Shown: piece by piece, positions 33,301 through 56,189 of the stretch
Layout of the letters: each line of letters opens with the position of its first letter
Numbering within the stretch: position 1 is the first letter of the stretch
Assembly (NCBI GenBank): GCA_009667805.1
Contig: CM019065.1
Coordinates: forward strand, 150,324,101-150,388,100
DNA: 64,000 bases
Source: Leptobrachium leishanense
Taxonomy: Eukaryota; Chordata; Amphibia; Anura; Megophryidae
Reading direction: 5' to 3'
Program-made: the position numbers and the translations under genes
Notes under the pieces: generated by a model
The model's database searches: none
What the model was told of the DNA's origin: nothing
Seen by the model: the letters and a program-made list of their open reading frames with translations, nothing else

Positions 33301-36203
33301 ATATGTACAGAAAAACGGCATTGCGCCTATTCCCCATCAGGGCGGCTGCCTGGACAAGTTCCATGTATAAAACATAAGAAAAAAAGAAGTTGTCATTTGT
33401 ACTCACTCCTGTAGCTCCTTGTGAAACAAAACCCAATCCGAGGTTCTAGTTTACTTGAATGGCCATTAAAGTGTAAGCTCACCCACCACGTCACGGCACC
33501 TCTGGTCTGGGGAGTCCTACCTAATGAAACCAAGCTGCTTTCTAGGCAACCTCGTATGCTCATGCTGCTTTTCAGTCATGAGAGAAACTGGTGGGTTTAC
33601 TTTTATACCCTCATCATGGAAAATTCCACTTTGGGATAAAAAGAAAGACATGGAAAAGGGACAGCAGCAAAAAATTACCTGTCTGAGAATACAACAAATA
33701 CACATATGTACAGAAAAAACAGTTTTGTGCCTATTCCCTATCAGGGCGTCTGCGTGGTCCAGAAGTATTCAGCCTGTTCCATGTATAAAACATAAGATAA
33801 AAAGTTGTCATTTGTGCGCACTCCTGTAGCTACATATGAAACAAAACCGGAAAATTATCATCAAATAAAAGGCTGTTACAGATTATGGGTAATAATATTG
33901 GCAAACAGCCGACAATCAGTCTATCCCTAATGTGCAGTAACAGATAAAATCCAGAGGTTATAGATCTATAACTTGAACCCTTTCTGTCTCACAGAAAGAA
34001 GCTTTTGTTATAGCTCATTGAGGTGGTTTTAGTTCACAATGGATGTGGTTGCCATACATTGAGTATTCAAGATGTTTGACCTTTTGTGTTGGTTCCCACA
34101 GGCAGAAAATGAAGATGTGGAAACATTAGCTGGCATTGGTGTATTCGCAGAATAGAAAAATCTATATACAGGGTGTCCATAAAGTCTCTTTACAATTTCC
34201 AAAATGTATTACAAAGGCAAATGAAAAGACAGAGGTGAAAATTATTACAAAACGAGACATGCATTTCAGTTTTTTTTGCCTCATTTAATACACCTCTATA
34301 TGGGCACCATTAGTTGCACAAAGCACATCAAGACAGTACTCGATTTCTTGCCATGTTCGCTGTAGCATACCCTCATCAATGGCATCAGTAATTCTCTGCT
34401 TTAGTTTAGTGATATGTCCCGTACCTTTTGTTCGATTACACTGTATCTTTAACCGCATAGAAAGAAGTCGAGGGGAGTGATATCTGGTGAACGAGGTGGC
34501 CAGGGAATTGGGCTACCCCTAATGTGGCACAACTACATGACCTTCAGCCAACCATCATTTTCCAGCAAGATGCTGCACCATCACATTGGGGACTGCATGG
34601 TTGTGGGTTCTTAAATGAAACCTTTCCAGACCGGTGGATTGGAAGGGGGTGGCCCAATTCCCTGGCCACCTCGTTCACCAGATATCACTCCCTCAACTTC
34701 TTTCTATGGGGTTATGTTAAAGATATTGTGTATCAAACAAAGGTACGTGACATCACTAATCTGAAGCAGAGGATCACTGATGCCATTGCCACCTTTGATG
34801 AGGATATGCTACAACGAACATGGCAAGAGATCGAGTACCGTCTTGATGTGTTTTGTGCAACTAATAGTGCGCATATGGAGGTGTATTAAATGTGGCAAAA
34901 AAATTAAATCATCTCATTTTGTAATAATTTTCACTTATCTGTCTTTTCATTTGCCTTTTTACAATTTCAAAAAACATTTTTACAAGAGACTTTATGGACA
35001 CCCTGTACTATGAGCTACTCTAGGATAAAATCAGGTGGGAGAATTGTACTTGCCTTCCTCATTAATATTTCTCATAACTCTCCTCTTCTACTGGATGTCA
35101 CCTGCTGCAGGACGTGGCATGGTGCTGCTCCCCTGACCATCACTGTGTATGTGTCTAGCACTCACATAGAAAATTCTGTGTCTCCCACTGTGACATCCAT
35201 GAGCAATCATTTGTTTAATAATCATAAAATTTATGGAAGTCTGGAAAGACTGTTCAGTAGGAGCCGAATAGTATAGGAAAGAGGCACACGTCAGTAATAC
35301 TTCATCCAGAGTGAGGGTACGAAGGACTGTAGGTACCCAACCCACCGTATCCTTAAAACCAAAGAACCGGTGACTTAAGATGGTTACAGTATGTTGCAAA
35401 TAGGAGCAAGGCGTTATCGGAAAATGCAACATTTTAGTCCTATTTGGGGATGATGAAGGTAATTGGGGGGTGCCACATTCATACCAAGTGTTAGGTATAA
35501 CACCATATTCTGCAGTGCTGTACAAGGGGCAGATACAGTAAGATTGGGGATGCGGATTCCATGGGAACCTACAATTTATAAATGTATAATGTATGTGTGA
35601 TGTATGGTGTGTGTGTATTGTGAGGTATGGACTGTTGTTGGCTGTGAATGATGCATTGCTTTTCTTCTGCCTTCCTACTTCCTGTTCTGCTCTGAGGTGT
35701 TTACTCACTTCCTGTTGTCGGTTGGTGGGAATGTTCTGGAGAGATGTAAAATGGCAGCTGAAACAGAGCAGTGCTATGAGGCAGCTCTGTGAGGAAACTG
35801 TTCTACACAAAGTATAACTTGGTTATCCAGAAGTAAGTGACTCTCTTATAGAAGACCACCAATAAAGTAGGAATATAAACAAGTTTGTGGAAAACATCAC
35901 AGTATATAGCATTGGGTATCCTGTCTGAGGACACTTGCTGGTGAGGTGTTCGGTCCGGGATCTGAATCTGCTTTCCATGATTGTAAATAAAAGATGTGAT
36001 AGCTATGTACATCAGAATTAAGCGAGCAGTGACTGCCTGTTTGCTGATTTAGATTAAAATGTCCATAATCAGACGTGAACATCTATGTAAATTATGACCA
36101 TTCTGCTTTGCTTTGTGGCTCAACCATTTGATTTCTTTTCTAGGCACGAAAACAACAACGAGAGCAGAGACTTGAATATTTACACGGAGCCATGTATACC
36201 TGA
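30268..36203 (+). CDS. rnf181: RNF181, RING-H2 E3 ubiquitin ligase (whole coding span, 5 exons)
   Basis: RNF181 is a small cytosolic E3 ligase that passes ubiquitin from an E2 to substrates. Coding exons 30268-30353, 31721-31854, 31945-32060, 32210-32284 and 36144-36203 join in phase to 156 codons plus TGA; human RNF181 is 153 aa. The N-terminus [12 protein letters not shown] is family-typical. The RING-H2 spans residues 79-119 with all eight ligands: C79, C82, C97, H99, H102, C105, C116, C119. The basic tail ends L-H-G-A-M-Y-T as in human. All introns are GT-AG. The ATG has a good context (CCATCCATGG). A likely poly(A) signal is AATAAA at 36282-36287. VAMP5 upstream and TMEM150A downstream match human synteny. 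Confidence 0.97.
31721..31854 (+). CDS. rnf181: RNF181 coding exon 2
   Basis: Acceptor TCCTTCACAG; completes Arg29 and encodes the acidic linker with L-P-P-P-A; donor GCAG|GTGGGC. Confidence 0.95.
31945..32060 (+). CDS. rnf181: RNF181 coding exon 3 (first part of RING)
   Basis: Acceptor ATCTTTTCAG; encodes [10 protein letters not shown] and C-E-H-L-F-H-S-A-C; donor GGAAAG|GTAATC. Confidence 0.96.
32210..32284 (+). CDS. rnf181: RNF181 coding exon 4 (end of RING)
   Basis: Acceptor CTTTCTCACAG; encodes [14 protein letters not shown]; donor ACAAG|GTCTGT, a weaker site. Confidence 0.95.
32651..32815. repeat. 165-bp palindrome in RNF181 intron 4
   Basis: Two arms of about 75 bp (ACAGCAGGACCTCAAAC... 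against ...TTGAGGTCCTGCTGT) meet around 32733 with few mismatches. The form fits a fold-back MITE; no clear target duplication was found. Confidence 0.85.
33300..33432. repeat. direct repeat, left copy (pairs with 33704-33849)
   Basis: Both copies share ATATGTACAGAAAAA, GCCTATTCCC, TCAGGGCG, CCATGTATAAAACATAAGA and CACTCCTGTAGCT in order. The spacing of about 400 bp suggests a segmental duplication or paired ends of an unknown element. Confidence 0.75.
33704..33849. repeat. direct repeat, right copy
   Basis: See the left copy at 33300-33432. The right copy has a small insertion (GGTCCAGAAGTATTCAGC) absent from the left. Confidence 0.75.
34169..35005 (+). mobile_element. mariner/IS630-type element rearranged into a fold-back
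   Basis: The ends CAGGGTGTCCATAAAGTCTC and GAGACTTTATGGACACCCTG are flanked by TA on both sides (34167-34168, 35006-35007). Positions 34169-34513 are the reverse complement of 34650-35005, so about 85% of the element is a long inverted repeat. The unique centre plus right arm encode a transposase C-terminus. Confidence 0.85.
34524..34889 (+). pseudogene. mariner-type transposase, C-terminal fragment
   Basis: The frame includes [12 protein letters not shown], where the Asp is the second catalytic residue of the DDE triad, then [12 protein letters not shown] and [10 protein letters not shown], typical of this transposase group. The N-terminal HTH and first Asp are missing. The inverted left arm repeats part of the same C-terminus on the other strand. 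Confidence 0.8.
35010..36143. other. rest of RNF181 intron 4
   Basis: A 240-codon minus-strand frame (35810-35088) shows no known domain and is probably chance. A badly decayed SINE is suggested at about 35890-35985 (GGACACTTGCTGGTGAGGTG). Confidence 0.4.
36144..36203 (+). CDS. rnf181: RNF181 coding exon 5
   Basis: Acceptor TTTCTTTTCTAG; encodes [12 protein letters not shown] and the conserved L-H-G-A-M-Y-T, then TGA. It lies 3.9 kb beyond exon 4 because the intron is filled with repeats. Confidence 0.96.
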   Translation, partial: ARKQQREQRLEYLHGAMYT

Positions 36204-36360
36204 TAATACGAATTCCCACAAGTTCCCTCCAACATGCCTGAATCCTTCACTGGTTAGTCTGGTGGCTTTCAACACCGAGCCAATAAACCAACACCTGGAA
36301 CCGACATGCTTTAACCATGAGCATAGAACACTCACAATATTTTAAACTTTATTTTTAAAA
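36204..36360 (+). other. rnf181: RNF181 3' UTR
   Basis: Short UTR with AATAAA at 36282-36287 followed by A/T-rich sequence. The exact cleavage site is not determinable. Confidence 0.5.
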
Positions 36361-37329
36361 AGAATATTGAATGAGGCTGCAGCGGTTACAATACCAAACC
36401 ACTCATACTGCAACACAATGAAGATCACCTAGGCTTGTCCTTGACCAGGCAGAGATCTTGACCAAAGCGTGGTCACTTCTTTGAAATCTTACTGTAATTA
36501 GTACAAAGTTGATAAATGATACTGTAATTTGTATTTAGATGCTGTGCTTTTTTTTTTTTTCTCCTCCTACAATTACTACAGTAACTTTGCCTCGCTGGAA
36601 GTTTCTACAAGCTTAGAATAATAATAATCATCGTAATAGAAATGTTGGGGCTGGGCTCAATCACAATCAAGGTTTTAGTTTTATAGTAAAAGGAAACCTT
36701 GAAAAAGGTGCCGTGACAAGGCAGGTGGGCTTAACACAACAATGGCCATTAAGTAAACTAAAACCTCTGTGTTTTGTTTATCATGGAGCCATAGTGATAA
36801 GTGCAAAATGACAACTTTTTTTCTTGTTATAGGGGTTATCCACCAAGCACCAATGCTCATAGGCATTGCAAAAAACGTCTACTATTTACATTTATTACGG
36901 GCAAAGAAACGCTAATACTCAGGACCTGATTGATTCCTTAAAGAAATGCTAGCACATCTCAAAACTGTAAGCCAACGAGTAAAAGAAGCAGTTTTAAAGA
37001 TTGTAAAGCTTCTCCTTCTGCTGTTCGACTTAAAGGTTTCAGAAGCACCAGCATTTCTCAGCACTGCAATACCGGCAATTTTAGCCAGTTTTTGCAATGT
37101 ACGGCTCAGTAGATAATGCATATCTCTTTGCACACTTGGCACATTGGATTTACCATTTTAGCCTACACTAAGAGTATAATTGACATTCCTTGTCTATTTT
37201 TTTTTCACTGGGATTTCTGACAGGACTATCTTTTGGAATATCCTGTGGTGATAAAGAGTATACAAACACAGCCAAGATTTGTGATGTTGCAAGGCCCTCC
37301 TGTGAAGTGATACATCTTTAAGACCTATG

Positions 37330-37485
37330 GTCTATTCACTAAAAGGTGAAACTCTGGAAAAGTGAACATTCTAGGTCAAAATAGCCGATTTGGAAAGTGA
37401 GATAAATGGGAGAATTTTTCTGGTTTGGCTATTTTGACCTAGAATTTTCACTTCTCCAAAAGTTCTCCAGTTGTTTTGTTTTTTT
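37330..37485. mobile_element. short palindromic MITE (CTCTGGAAAAGTGAACATTCTAGG)
   Basis: GAACATTCTAGGTCAAAATA is mirrored by TATTTTGACCTAGAATTTTC around a centre near 37407. It belongs to the family at 21544 and 23259. Confidence 0.7.
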
Positions 37486-37870
37486 TTTAGTTTATGTCCA
37501 CACAGGAGTACAGGGCTAGGTGTTTTTTTTTTCTTTCTTTTCTGTGAATTTAAACATTCCACAAAACTCCAGGTTACGCCATCATGCAAGTGTTTAGGCC
37601 CAATTGTAGTTTTGGGTTCTTGATGCATGGTTTGATTGTGGTATTTGGGGTTGGGTGGCTGCAATGCATTCATGACTGGAGGCCATGCTGGTAGAAAGCA
37701 GGTTTGACAGTACAGTTTATTAAAGAATAATCTGAATCTACCAAACTTTCAAACCATCTGATTACGTAATTGAAACTCTAGTACAGTTGCACTTTGTCAA
37801 CTGCAAGATGAAAGGATGGCAGATTTTACCAATTTGCACTTAGTTGACAAAACATTTATTTTATGGTTAA

Positions 37871-38296
37871 GGCTAGGGTCAAACGAAAGCATTTTTACAC
37901 GCGAACGTAAAAAAGTGCGTCCGAACGCATTGACGTATTTTTTCACGGAATAGGCGAAAACGGTCATATGATGCGCATTTTCGTGCATGATGTTTTACGG
38001 ATCCAAACCAGGAAACTTTTTGCGTCTGGACGTTATGTTGGCCGGACACGAGCAGGGTCTGACGTCTCCAAATCACACACACACACCGCTAGCGGGCGCA
38101 GCGCACTCTGTACGTCCGTACTAGCGGTTCAGCGTTCTCGAAAAAATGCGTTCATTTTCCACTTGTGTTGCGCAGCCGGACTTTCGTGCGACCGTACTTC
38201 GTATATTGGCTGTCATTGCCCGTCATTTGCTGCTAGTGCGGCCGTGATTATGTGCGCCAGCACGCACGTTAAAAGTGCGCTGGTCTGACCCCAGCC
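37871..38296. mobile_element. TTAA-type MITE, copy e
   Basis: TTAA at 37867-37870 precedes GGCTAGGGTCAAACGA. The right end is GGTCTGACCCCAGCC followed by TTAT. It shares CGCACTCTGTACGTCC and ACGGATCC blocks with copies a, c and h. Confidence 0.8.
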
Positions 38297-38299
38297 TTA

Positions 38300-40955
38300 T
38301 GAAGCCAAGGGCAAGAAAGCAGATGTATGTTTTGGATCGTTACTGTCCTAGACAGTCTAAATTCTGGTTGCCCCCATATCCAACATAAATAAGAAACCAC
38401 ATTCTCAAGCTATTTCTGCCAAATGTTTATAAACAAAAGTAACCAATTTACAAACGGATTTATACATTTATAGTTTAGAGACTCATTGCTGGGAATTGCT
38501 TTGCAGCTGTCATACTCCTGCACACCTCAAATACATTGGACCTATAAAAGTATAGACATTAAAAAAAGTTGCAGCCTGTGAAAGCATGCATAACCCTGTG
38601 TGCAAGTGCAACTTTACATCAGTGCAAGGTTTAAGCACTATTATTTGTGCGTATATTCTGTGCTCCTAGTTATATTGCTGATAGGACCCAGGAGTGTGTT
38701 AAATGTAAAAACTCGTGTTAAAAATGAACAAACAGGAGAAGGAAATATACTTTGGTACCAAGAGTAAAATACATATTTAGTAGTATATGAGAGAATAAAA
38801 TCAATGTGAAAAGCCTTTACACATCTGAGATTTGCTTCACCCAGCTATTTTGCCACACACTTCCCCAAATGCAGCGGGAACGTCTGGGCAAGATACAAAA
38901 ATGTGGTCCACGACAGCTCACTTGTTTGGCCATCTATGAAGTAAATACTTTTAAGGTCAAACAGAAGACCAGCTCATAATCAATTGGTTTCTTTTTTTTC
39001 ATCCTATGCTAGTAATTTAAGACAGATATTTACATAATTTGTAAGCTACGTCCCTTTTTTTTTTTTTGTTCTATTTTGAAAATGCTCTAATCTGGATAAA
39101 TGTTGGTAGGCCGGCACAACCCTCTGATTCAACATTTCTTGCTCTATCAGGGATCAGCAACTTTGGCCCTACAGATGTTTTAGAATTACATTTCCCCATG
39201 AGGCTCAGCCAAGCTAATAAGTCACTGAGCATCATGGGAGACGTAGATTCAAACGTCTGGAGGGCCAAGGTTGCTGTCCCCCTGCTCTATTGGTGACTTT
39301 TCTTCCCTCTTCACAAAAGATGTCAAATAAAACGAAATAAGATGTGACAAATGGTGCTAAAATGGTACTTTTTATTACCAATAAAAAAATAAAACACACA
39401 ACCCAGGAAACCACAAAAATACCTATGATCTCCCATGACAGACAAGTCTCCCAGACCCTTTTAGAGCAGCATCTGTGACTGTGCAAGGTCCCCTGAAAAA
39501 CCTGGGGAGACTGGAAATCAGGCTTTGCTATACTTGAGATTTCCTGTACGAGTTAAGTGGCAGTGAGGAAGCCGGTAACATAGTTCCAAACAGGAAGAGC
39601 ACGTCCCTCCCATCCCAAGCGGTAACAGTCTCTCTCCAGGAAGAGGGAGGGGGAAAAGAACACCCAAAAATAATTCCTAAAAACGTTAAGGCTGGTGGAA
39701 ATGTGACCTTGGACAGGGTGATTTTAGCACAGTTTGCTGAGGTTTTACATTGGGACACCTTGTGGATGATTTAGGATAGAGCAGCATGGTATTGCAGAAT
39801 CGTTCTGTTTGGCAATAAATCACAAGGGGTTGTTCACAAAGCCCTGAACTGACAAGAGGAAAAAAAAACCCATGAATTTTAGACCAAAAGAATGAGTCTG
39901 AATCTGAACAATTTTACAACTGTTATTGCTAGTGTCACTATTTTGGCCTAATATGTGCAATTCTCCAAAAATCCGAAGCTTAATGGAAAAACTCCTAAGG
40001 AGTTGCAAATACTGGGTTTAAAAATAATAAAAAAAAGTTTATAGCCAATATTTAAAAAAACTAAAATCCCAAAAATGACAGACACTGCACAGTGTAGATT
40101 CTCCTGTCACTCGTTGGATTTAAGTTTTGAAATGACTGCGTTTGTAAATAAATGGTAGAGAACACTGATAAAATAGTGATTACACGATTTACAATGTGAA
40201 GTCCGAAAGAAAAATCTTGTGCTGTTAAAATGTCAAATATGCTTACCACTTTATAAAATATGTATAGAAAAGTTCTATTTCCATAGGACAGAATATTTGC
40301 ATTGTTACACATTGTGGAATGTTGCGAATTTAGATACTTTCTATAGGAAATTTTGCAGCTGATACTTGGCCATCTGCCATGAGACCAAACCTCCCATCTG
40401 CTGGCTAAAGGTGAAGGAAGTACTATTTTCCCAACCCCTGGTTTAGTGTATAATTAGACATGTACAGGCACATATGACATCAATATATAGTGCGTGGTGA
40501 TTGTGTTAGTTTTGTGGCACGACACCAGTACAAAAAAACAAACATACAAAATGCGTGTCACCAACATTTGAAAATACTGTCCATTGTACATAGAGGTGTA
40601 TATGGATATTCCCAAAATGACCACAAGGTGTCTCCATCCAGCAGTACAAATAAAAAAAAAAAATGATCTAGACACACACCAAGGAAAAAAAATAATCCCA
40701 AAAACTAGGAGATACAAAAAGTTTCTAAAAATTGTTACACATAAAAACGTCACATGGAAGAAAATAAAAAGTGATCTGTGGTGAATAATGGTGTTATCTA
40801 AAACTATTCACAGTCAGATGAAACTTGCAACCTCTCGCTCTGATAAATGTTGGCTTTTTTTCACTCATATTTGGTAAAAACTTAAAAAAAAATCTTAAAA
40901 ATTGTCCTGAGTACTGAGGAAAGTGAATACGTGGATCGTTACCTCTCACTACCCC
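38300..40955. other. convergent intergenic region and TMEM150A 3' UTR
   Basis: The TMEM150A transcript (minus strand) should extend left from 40955. Candidate AATAAA signals on that strand occur near 39370-39375 and elsewhere in this A/T-rich stretch. A hAT MITE lies at 39147-39290. No gene was recognised between RNF181 and TMEM150A. Confidence 0.4.
39147..39290. mobile_element. hAT MITE (CAGGGATCAGCAACTTTGGCC) with target duplication
   Basis: Inverted halves surround AAGTCACTGAGCATCATGGG. TGCTCTAT occurs immediately before (39139-39146) and again at the right edge, as expected for an 8-bp duplication with a slightly uncertain border. Confidence 0.75.
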
Positions 40956-51091
<10,136 letters not shown>

Positions 51092-51205
51092 TAGTGAGGA
51101 GGATCCGGGGGTCAAGGGAGGGGGGCGAGCAGTCAGTACAGGGGACTCCACAGCAAATCATCAGCAGGCACTGACCGTATAGGCAAGGGACATTTCATTG
51201 ACCAC
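51092..51205 (-). other. tmem150a: probable TMEM150A 5' UTR part of exon
   Basis: It lies between a good acceptor and the start codon. Two upstream ATGs (GTCAATGAAATGTCC) open frames of about 10 and 17 codons, which could lower translation. This is inference without transcript data. Confidence 0.4.
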
Positions 51206-51679
51206 CTGAGAGAGAAAGAGAGAACTGGTCAAAGCAATGCCAACCTGACAGGGAAGAGAGATAACGAAGAATGGCAAAATTAACAGTGAACCCTGGGTAC
51301 CTACAAATCCATCAATCTCTTCACTGCCGTGTGCTTTTTGTTGAAGAAAAAAAAAATAATATATTGGAAACATGGATGGGGGGGGGGGCCACAAATATTG
51401 GGTAAAATAGAAATTTTAACTAGCTTGGAACAATCTTTTTGCAAAAGAATAAATGTATGCAAGTTTGCTCATTTTTTAATTTTCATATATTTTCATTTAT
51501 GCATTACAATAATAATACTGGGATGAAAGGTTCTGAACCCTAGTGTTTTTTATCTTGCACAATATCATACAGAGTCTGCAGCGGCCACACAAACACACCT
51601 TCAGAAACTTACTACATTGTATAACTCATTCTGCCGCTTTGCGCTACAATGTAACTACATGACCCACCATTGTGATATG

Positions 51680-52015
51680 ATAAAAGAGCCAAACTGGCCG
51701 TCACTGGAGTCTAAACACATCCTTCACTTTTCCAATCTGGTGTTTAAGAGTTTTTCTGGGAAGCTACCACCCTACCTGAATAGACTGCTTCCCACGGCAG
51801 TTCCCTCGTCCTATAACCTCCGATCCAGGACCAGCACCTTACTTGCAATCCCACAATACAAAAATAAAGTGGCTCGATGCTCATTTTCCTACAGAGCACC
51901 GCATTTATGGAATAACCTCCCAGACGCCATCAAATCTTCCCCCAGTCTTAAGTCACTCAAGAGCTCCCTATTAACATACCTCAATACGGAATGCACCTGT
52001 AAACATGTAACATAA
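51680..52015 (+). mobile_element. LINE reverse transcriptase C-terminal fragment
   Basis: The translation includes F-S-G-K-L-P-P-Y-L, Y-N-L-R-S-R, F-S-Y-R-A-P-H-L-W-N-N-L-P and S-L-K-S-L-K-S-S-L-L-T-Y-L, the usual end of L2/Rex-like ORF2. It stops at 52015. Upstream RT domains are absent. Confidence 0.75.
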
Positions 52016-52118
52016 TGACTATTTCCTACATATTTATTTTCTGTTAATCTGTATTGTTTTTTTTTAATATCTTGCATTATATTACTTTGTATTTCAGTGT
52101 TCTTGAACCAAGGACATA

Positions 52119-53714
<1,596 letters not shown>

Positions 53715-54167
53715 TACTTGAAAATGGATGAAATCTCAAATGTATCCTTCCTGGTAAAATACTTTAGAAATAAATAAATCAGCATACAGGCAGAAATGGC
53801 CATTGTGTCAAATCAGTAACTGTATCAACAAAAAATGGGGAGATCTCCTGCTTACGGTGATATGTAGTGATCAGAATGAGATTATTAGCAATGCATCTTC
53901 CAAAAAATACCAATATAAAAATTAGCGACGCACTGACAACATTTTTTTTTTTAAGACAGAGTATCGATACTTTTTTCAGGTACTCACCGATACTATTAAT
54001 GTCATGTGACTGTTTTCCAATAATTTTATGCTTTTGCTGACAGCCTGTCCAATTTATGTTACTATAGAAATGTATGGCCAGGCACCCCATTTACCCACTG
54101 CACAGGCCTGCACACACCAGACCTCAGATATAATAAACACACTTATTATAGTGTGGAGGCTTTTTAT

Positions 54168-54896
54168 TAGGGATGCACCAATACCACTTTTTTAAGACCG
54201 AGTACGAGTATCGATACTTTTATTTTAGGTCATGTGACGCTTTCCAATAAGAACAGACCTCATATAAAAATGCCCCCAGCTCTCATGGATATGCCCCCCA
54301 GCTTTCATGGATATTGACCCCCCAGCTCTCATGGATATTGTCCGCCCAGCTCTCATGGATATCGCCCCCAAGTTCATGGCTATGCCCCCCAGCTCTCGTG
54401 GATATGCCCCCAGCTCTCAGATATTGCCCCCAGCTTTCATGGATATGCCCCCACTCTCAGATATTGCCCCCAGCTCTCATGGATATGCCCCCCCCAGCTC
54501 TCAGATATTGCCCCCAGCTTTCATGGATATGCCCCCCCCCAGCTCTCAGATATTGCCCCCAGCTTTCATGGATATGCCCCCCAGCTCTCATGGATTATGC
54601 CCCCCCAGCTCTCATGGATTATGCCCCCCACCTCTCAGACATTGCCCCCAGCTACAGTAATAAACATATATACATACACACACACCATATACAGGGTTGT
54701 TCTGCATTACGACAGATCCACAATTAAAGGGTCAAGTGATTTTGCAAAATTACTTAATAGGAGGACTTCTGAACCAGTATTCTTTGCTATTCTATTCCTA
54801 CACTGCTGGCTTCCGGTATCGGGGTAGATATCGGGGGAATCTGCACGAGGACTAAGTACTCGTGCAAAACCAGGTATCGGCATCGGTGCGTCCCTT
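54168..54896 (+). mobile_element. hAT-like element copy 3, both ends present
   Basis: It runs from TAGGGATGCACCAATACC to GGCATCGGTGCGTCCCTT. It has the CATGTGACGCTTTCCAATAA block, a minisatellite and the CTGGCTTCCGGTATCGGGG right part. It lacks the GC-rich palindrome of copies 1 and 2. No clear 8-bp target duplication was found. Confidence 0.8.
54262..54655. repeat. minisatellite (GCCCCCAGCTCTCATGGATAT), about 16-20 units
   Basis: Units of 18-25 bp alternate CTCTCATGGATAT, CTTTCATGGATAT and a short CTCTCAGATATT form. This is the internal repeat of hAT copy 3. Confidence 0.9.
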
Positions 54897-55196
54897 GTTA
54901 TATATAGAAAATCTGTGGTGTGTGGTATTTTAATATTAACATAAATTGACCAGGCTTTCAGCAAAAAAATCCTAAATTATTAATTGGAAAGCGGTAACAT
55001 GATATTTCATAAACGCATCGGTACCGGTGAGTACTTAAAAAAAAAAAAAAAAAGGATTGATACTCGGTCTTAAAAAATTGGTATCAGTGCAACCATACTA
55101 AGTACTGATCACTCTGGTCAAGCATTGATAAATGCTTGTGTATCCAGCAAAAACATTTTTCCTTACTCCTAATAAATCAGCCATATGAAATCCTAA

Positions 55197-55523
55197 GGCT
55201 GGGGTCAGACGAGCGCACTATGTATGCCCGTACGGACGTGCATTCCGGCGTCTGTCGCACCATTGTGACGCTGCGACAGGGCCGGCCACATGCTGTTGCG
55301 CACGCGCGACAGAGGCTGTCTTACAAGCCTCCCCGTCGAAGTGCTAGGACGTGCGTTCGATGGGGTTGCAAAGCACGATCCTCCGTAGGAGAGGATCAAA
55401 CTTTGCAGCGCTGAGCGTACTAACTGCGCTCCGTAAGGTGATCAGACAGGCATCACAGTGGAAGGAATGTCCACTCTCACAGACGTTCCTTCCGCTCTTA
55501 AAAACGCTTGTCTGACCCCAGCC
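55197..55523. mobile_element. TTAA-type MITE, copy f (distinct interior)
   Basis: The ends GGCTGGGGTCAGACGAGCGC and GCTTGTCTGACCCCAGCC have flanks CTAA and TAAA. Its interior (GGAAGGAATGTCCACTCTCA, GCAAAGCACGATCCTCC) resembles the MITE at 1644-1899, linking the two families. Confidence 0.8.
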
Positions 55524-55970
55524 TAAAGTATGACCAAAGTACTAAGTCAGAACCATCTGTAGAGCGTGAACCAATATATCCTCTAAAAGCATTCTGGGTA
55601 TCAGATTTATAGCTCACAAAAGCTGAGGTGATTGTATATTCCCCACATTCCTACGAAAGTAGAAACCAAGGGGAAGATTTATCAAAGATTCTCTGTGAAA
55701 AAAATCTGGCAGTCAATGGACCGGATTCCTCATAGCTGGCAGTTTCTGCCTGGTGCTGTGAATTTACTAGTTACACCAGATTCTGTTCCAGTCAGATTTC
55801 CTCTGTTTCTTTAGGTCTAAATCTACCTCCCAACTGTGGGTCTCATGTGGACTAAATATTCGTGACAGAATTCGTGCTTGGATCATCACATACGGTAAAT
55901 CCTCACCATTCCACTAGTCGGGCCCGGACTGGCGATCAGGCATTTGCCTGGTGAGCTGATGGCCTTTACG

Positions 55971-56187
55971 GCCAGACTGGCCCCAGCCAGCCCGGCTGTA
56001 TAAGATACGGCCAGACTGGCCCCAGCCAGCCCGGCTGTATAAGATACGGCCAGACTGGCCCCAGCCAGCCCGGCTGTATAAGATACGGCCAGACTGGCCC
56101 CAGCCAGCCCGGCTGTATAAGATACGGCCAGACTGGCCCCAGCCAGCCCGGCTGTATAAAACACGGCCAGACTGGCCCCAGCCAGGC
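55971..56187. repeat. 39-bp minisatellite, about 5.5 units
   Basis: The unit is GCCAGACTGGCCCCAGCCAG plus CCCGGCTGTATAAGATACG; copies are almost identical. Thirty-nine is divisible by three, which explains 13-residue repeat frames on the minus strand. Confidence 0.95.
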
Positions 56188-56189
56188 TC

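Larger units (their letters stand above)
53923..55097. mobile_element. older hAT-like copy interrupted by a younger one
   Basis: Degenerate ends TAGCGACGCACTGACAAC (left) and GGTATCAGTGCAACCATA (right), with GTATCGATACTTTT and GGTGAGTACTT subterminal blocks, match the TAGGGATGCACCGATACC family. The copy at 54168-54896 lies within it. Confidence 0.65.

Noticed and set aside
35088..35810. 240-codon minus-strand frame inside RNF181 intron 4
   Set aside because: No domain, signal or homologous feature could be recognised, and no second copy or supporting splice signals were seen. Probably chance.
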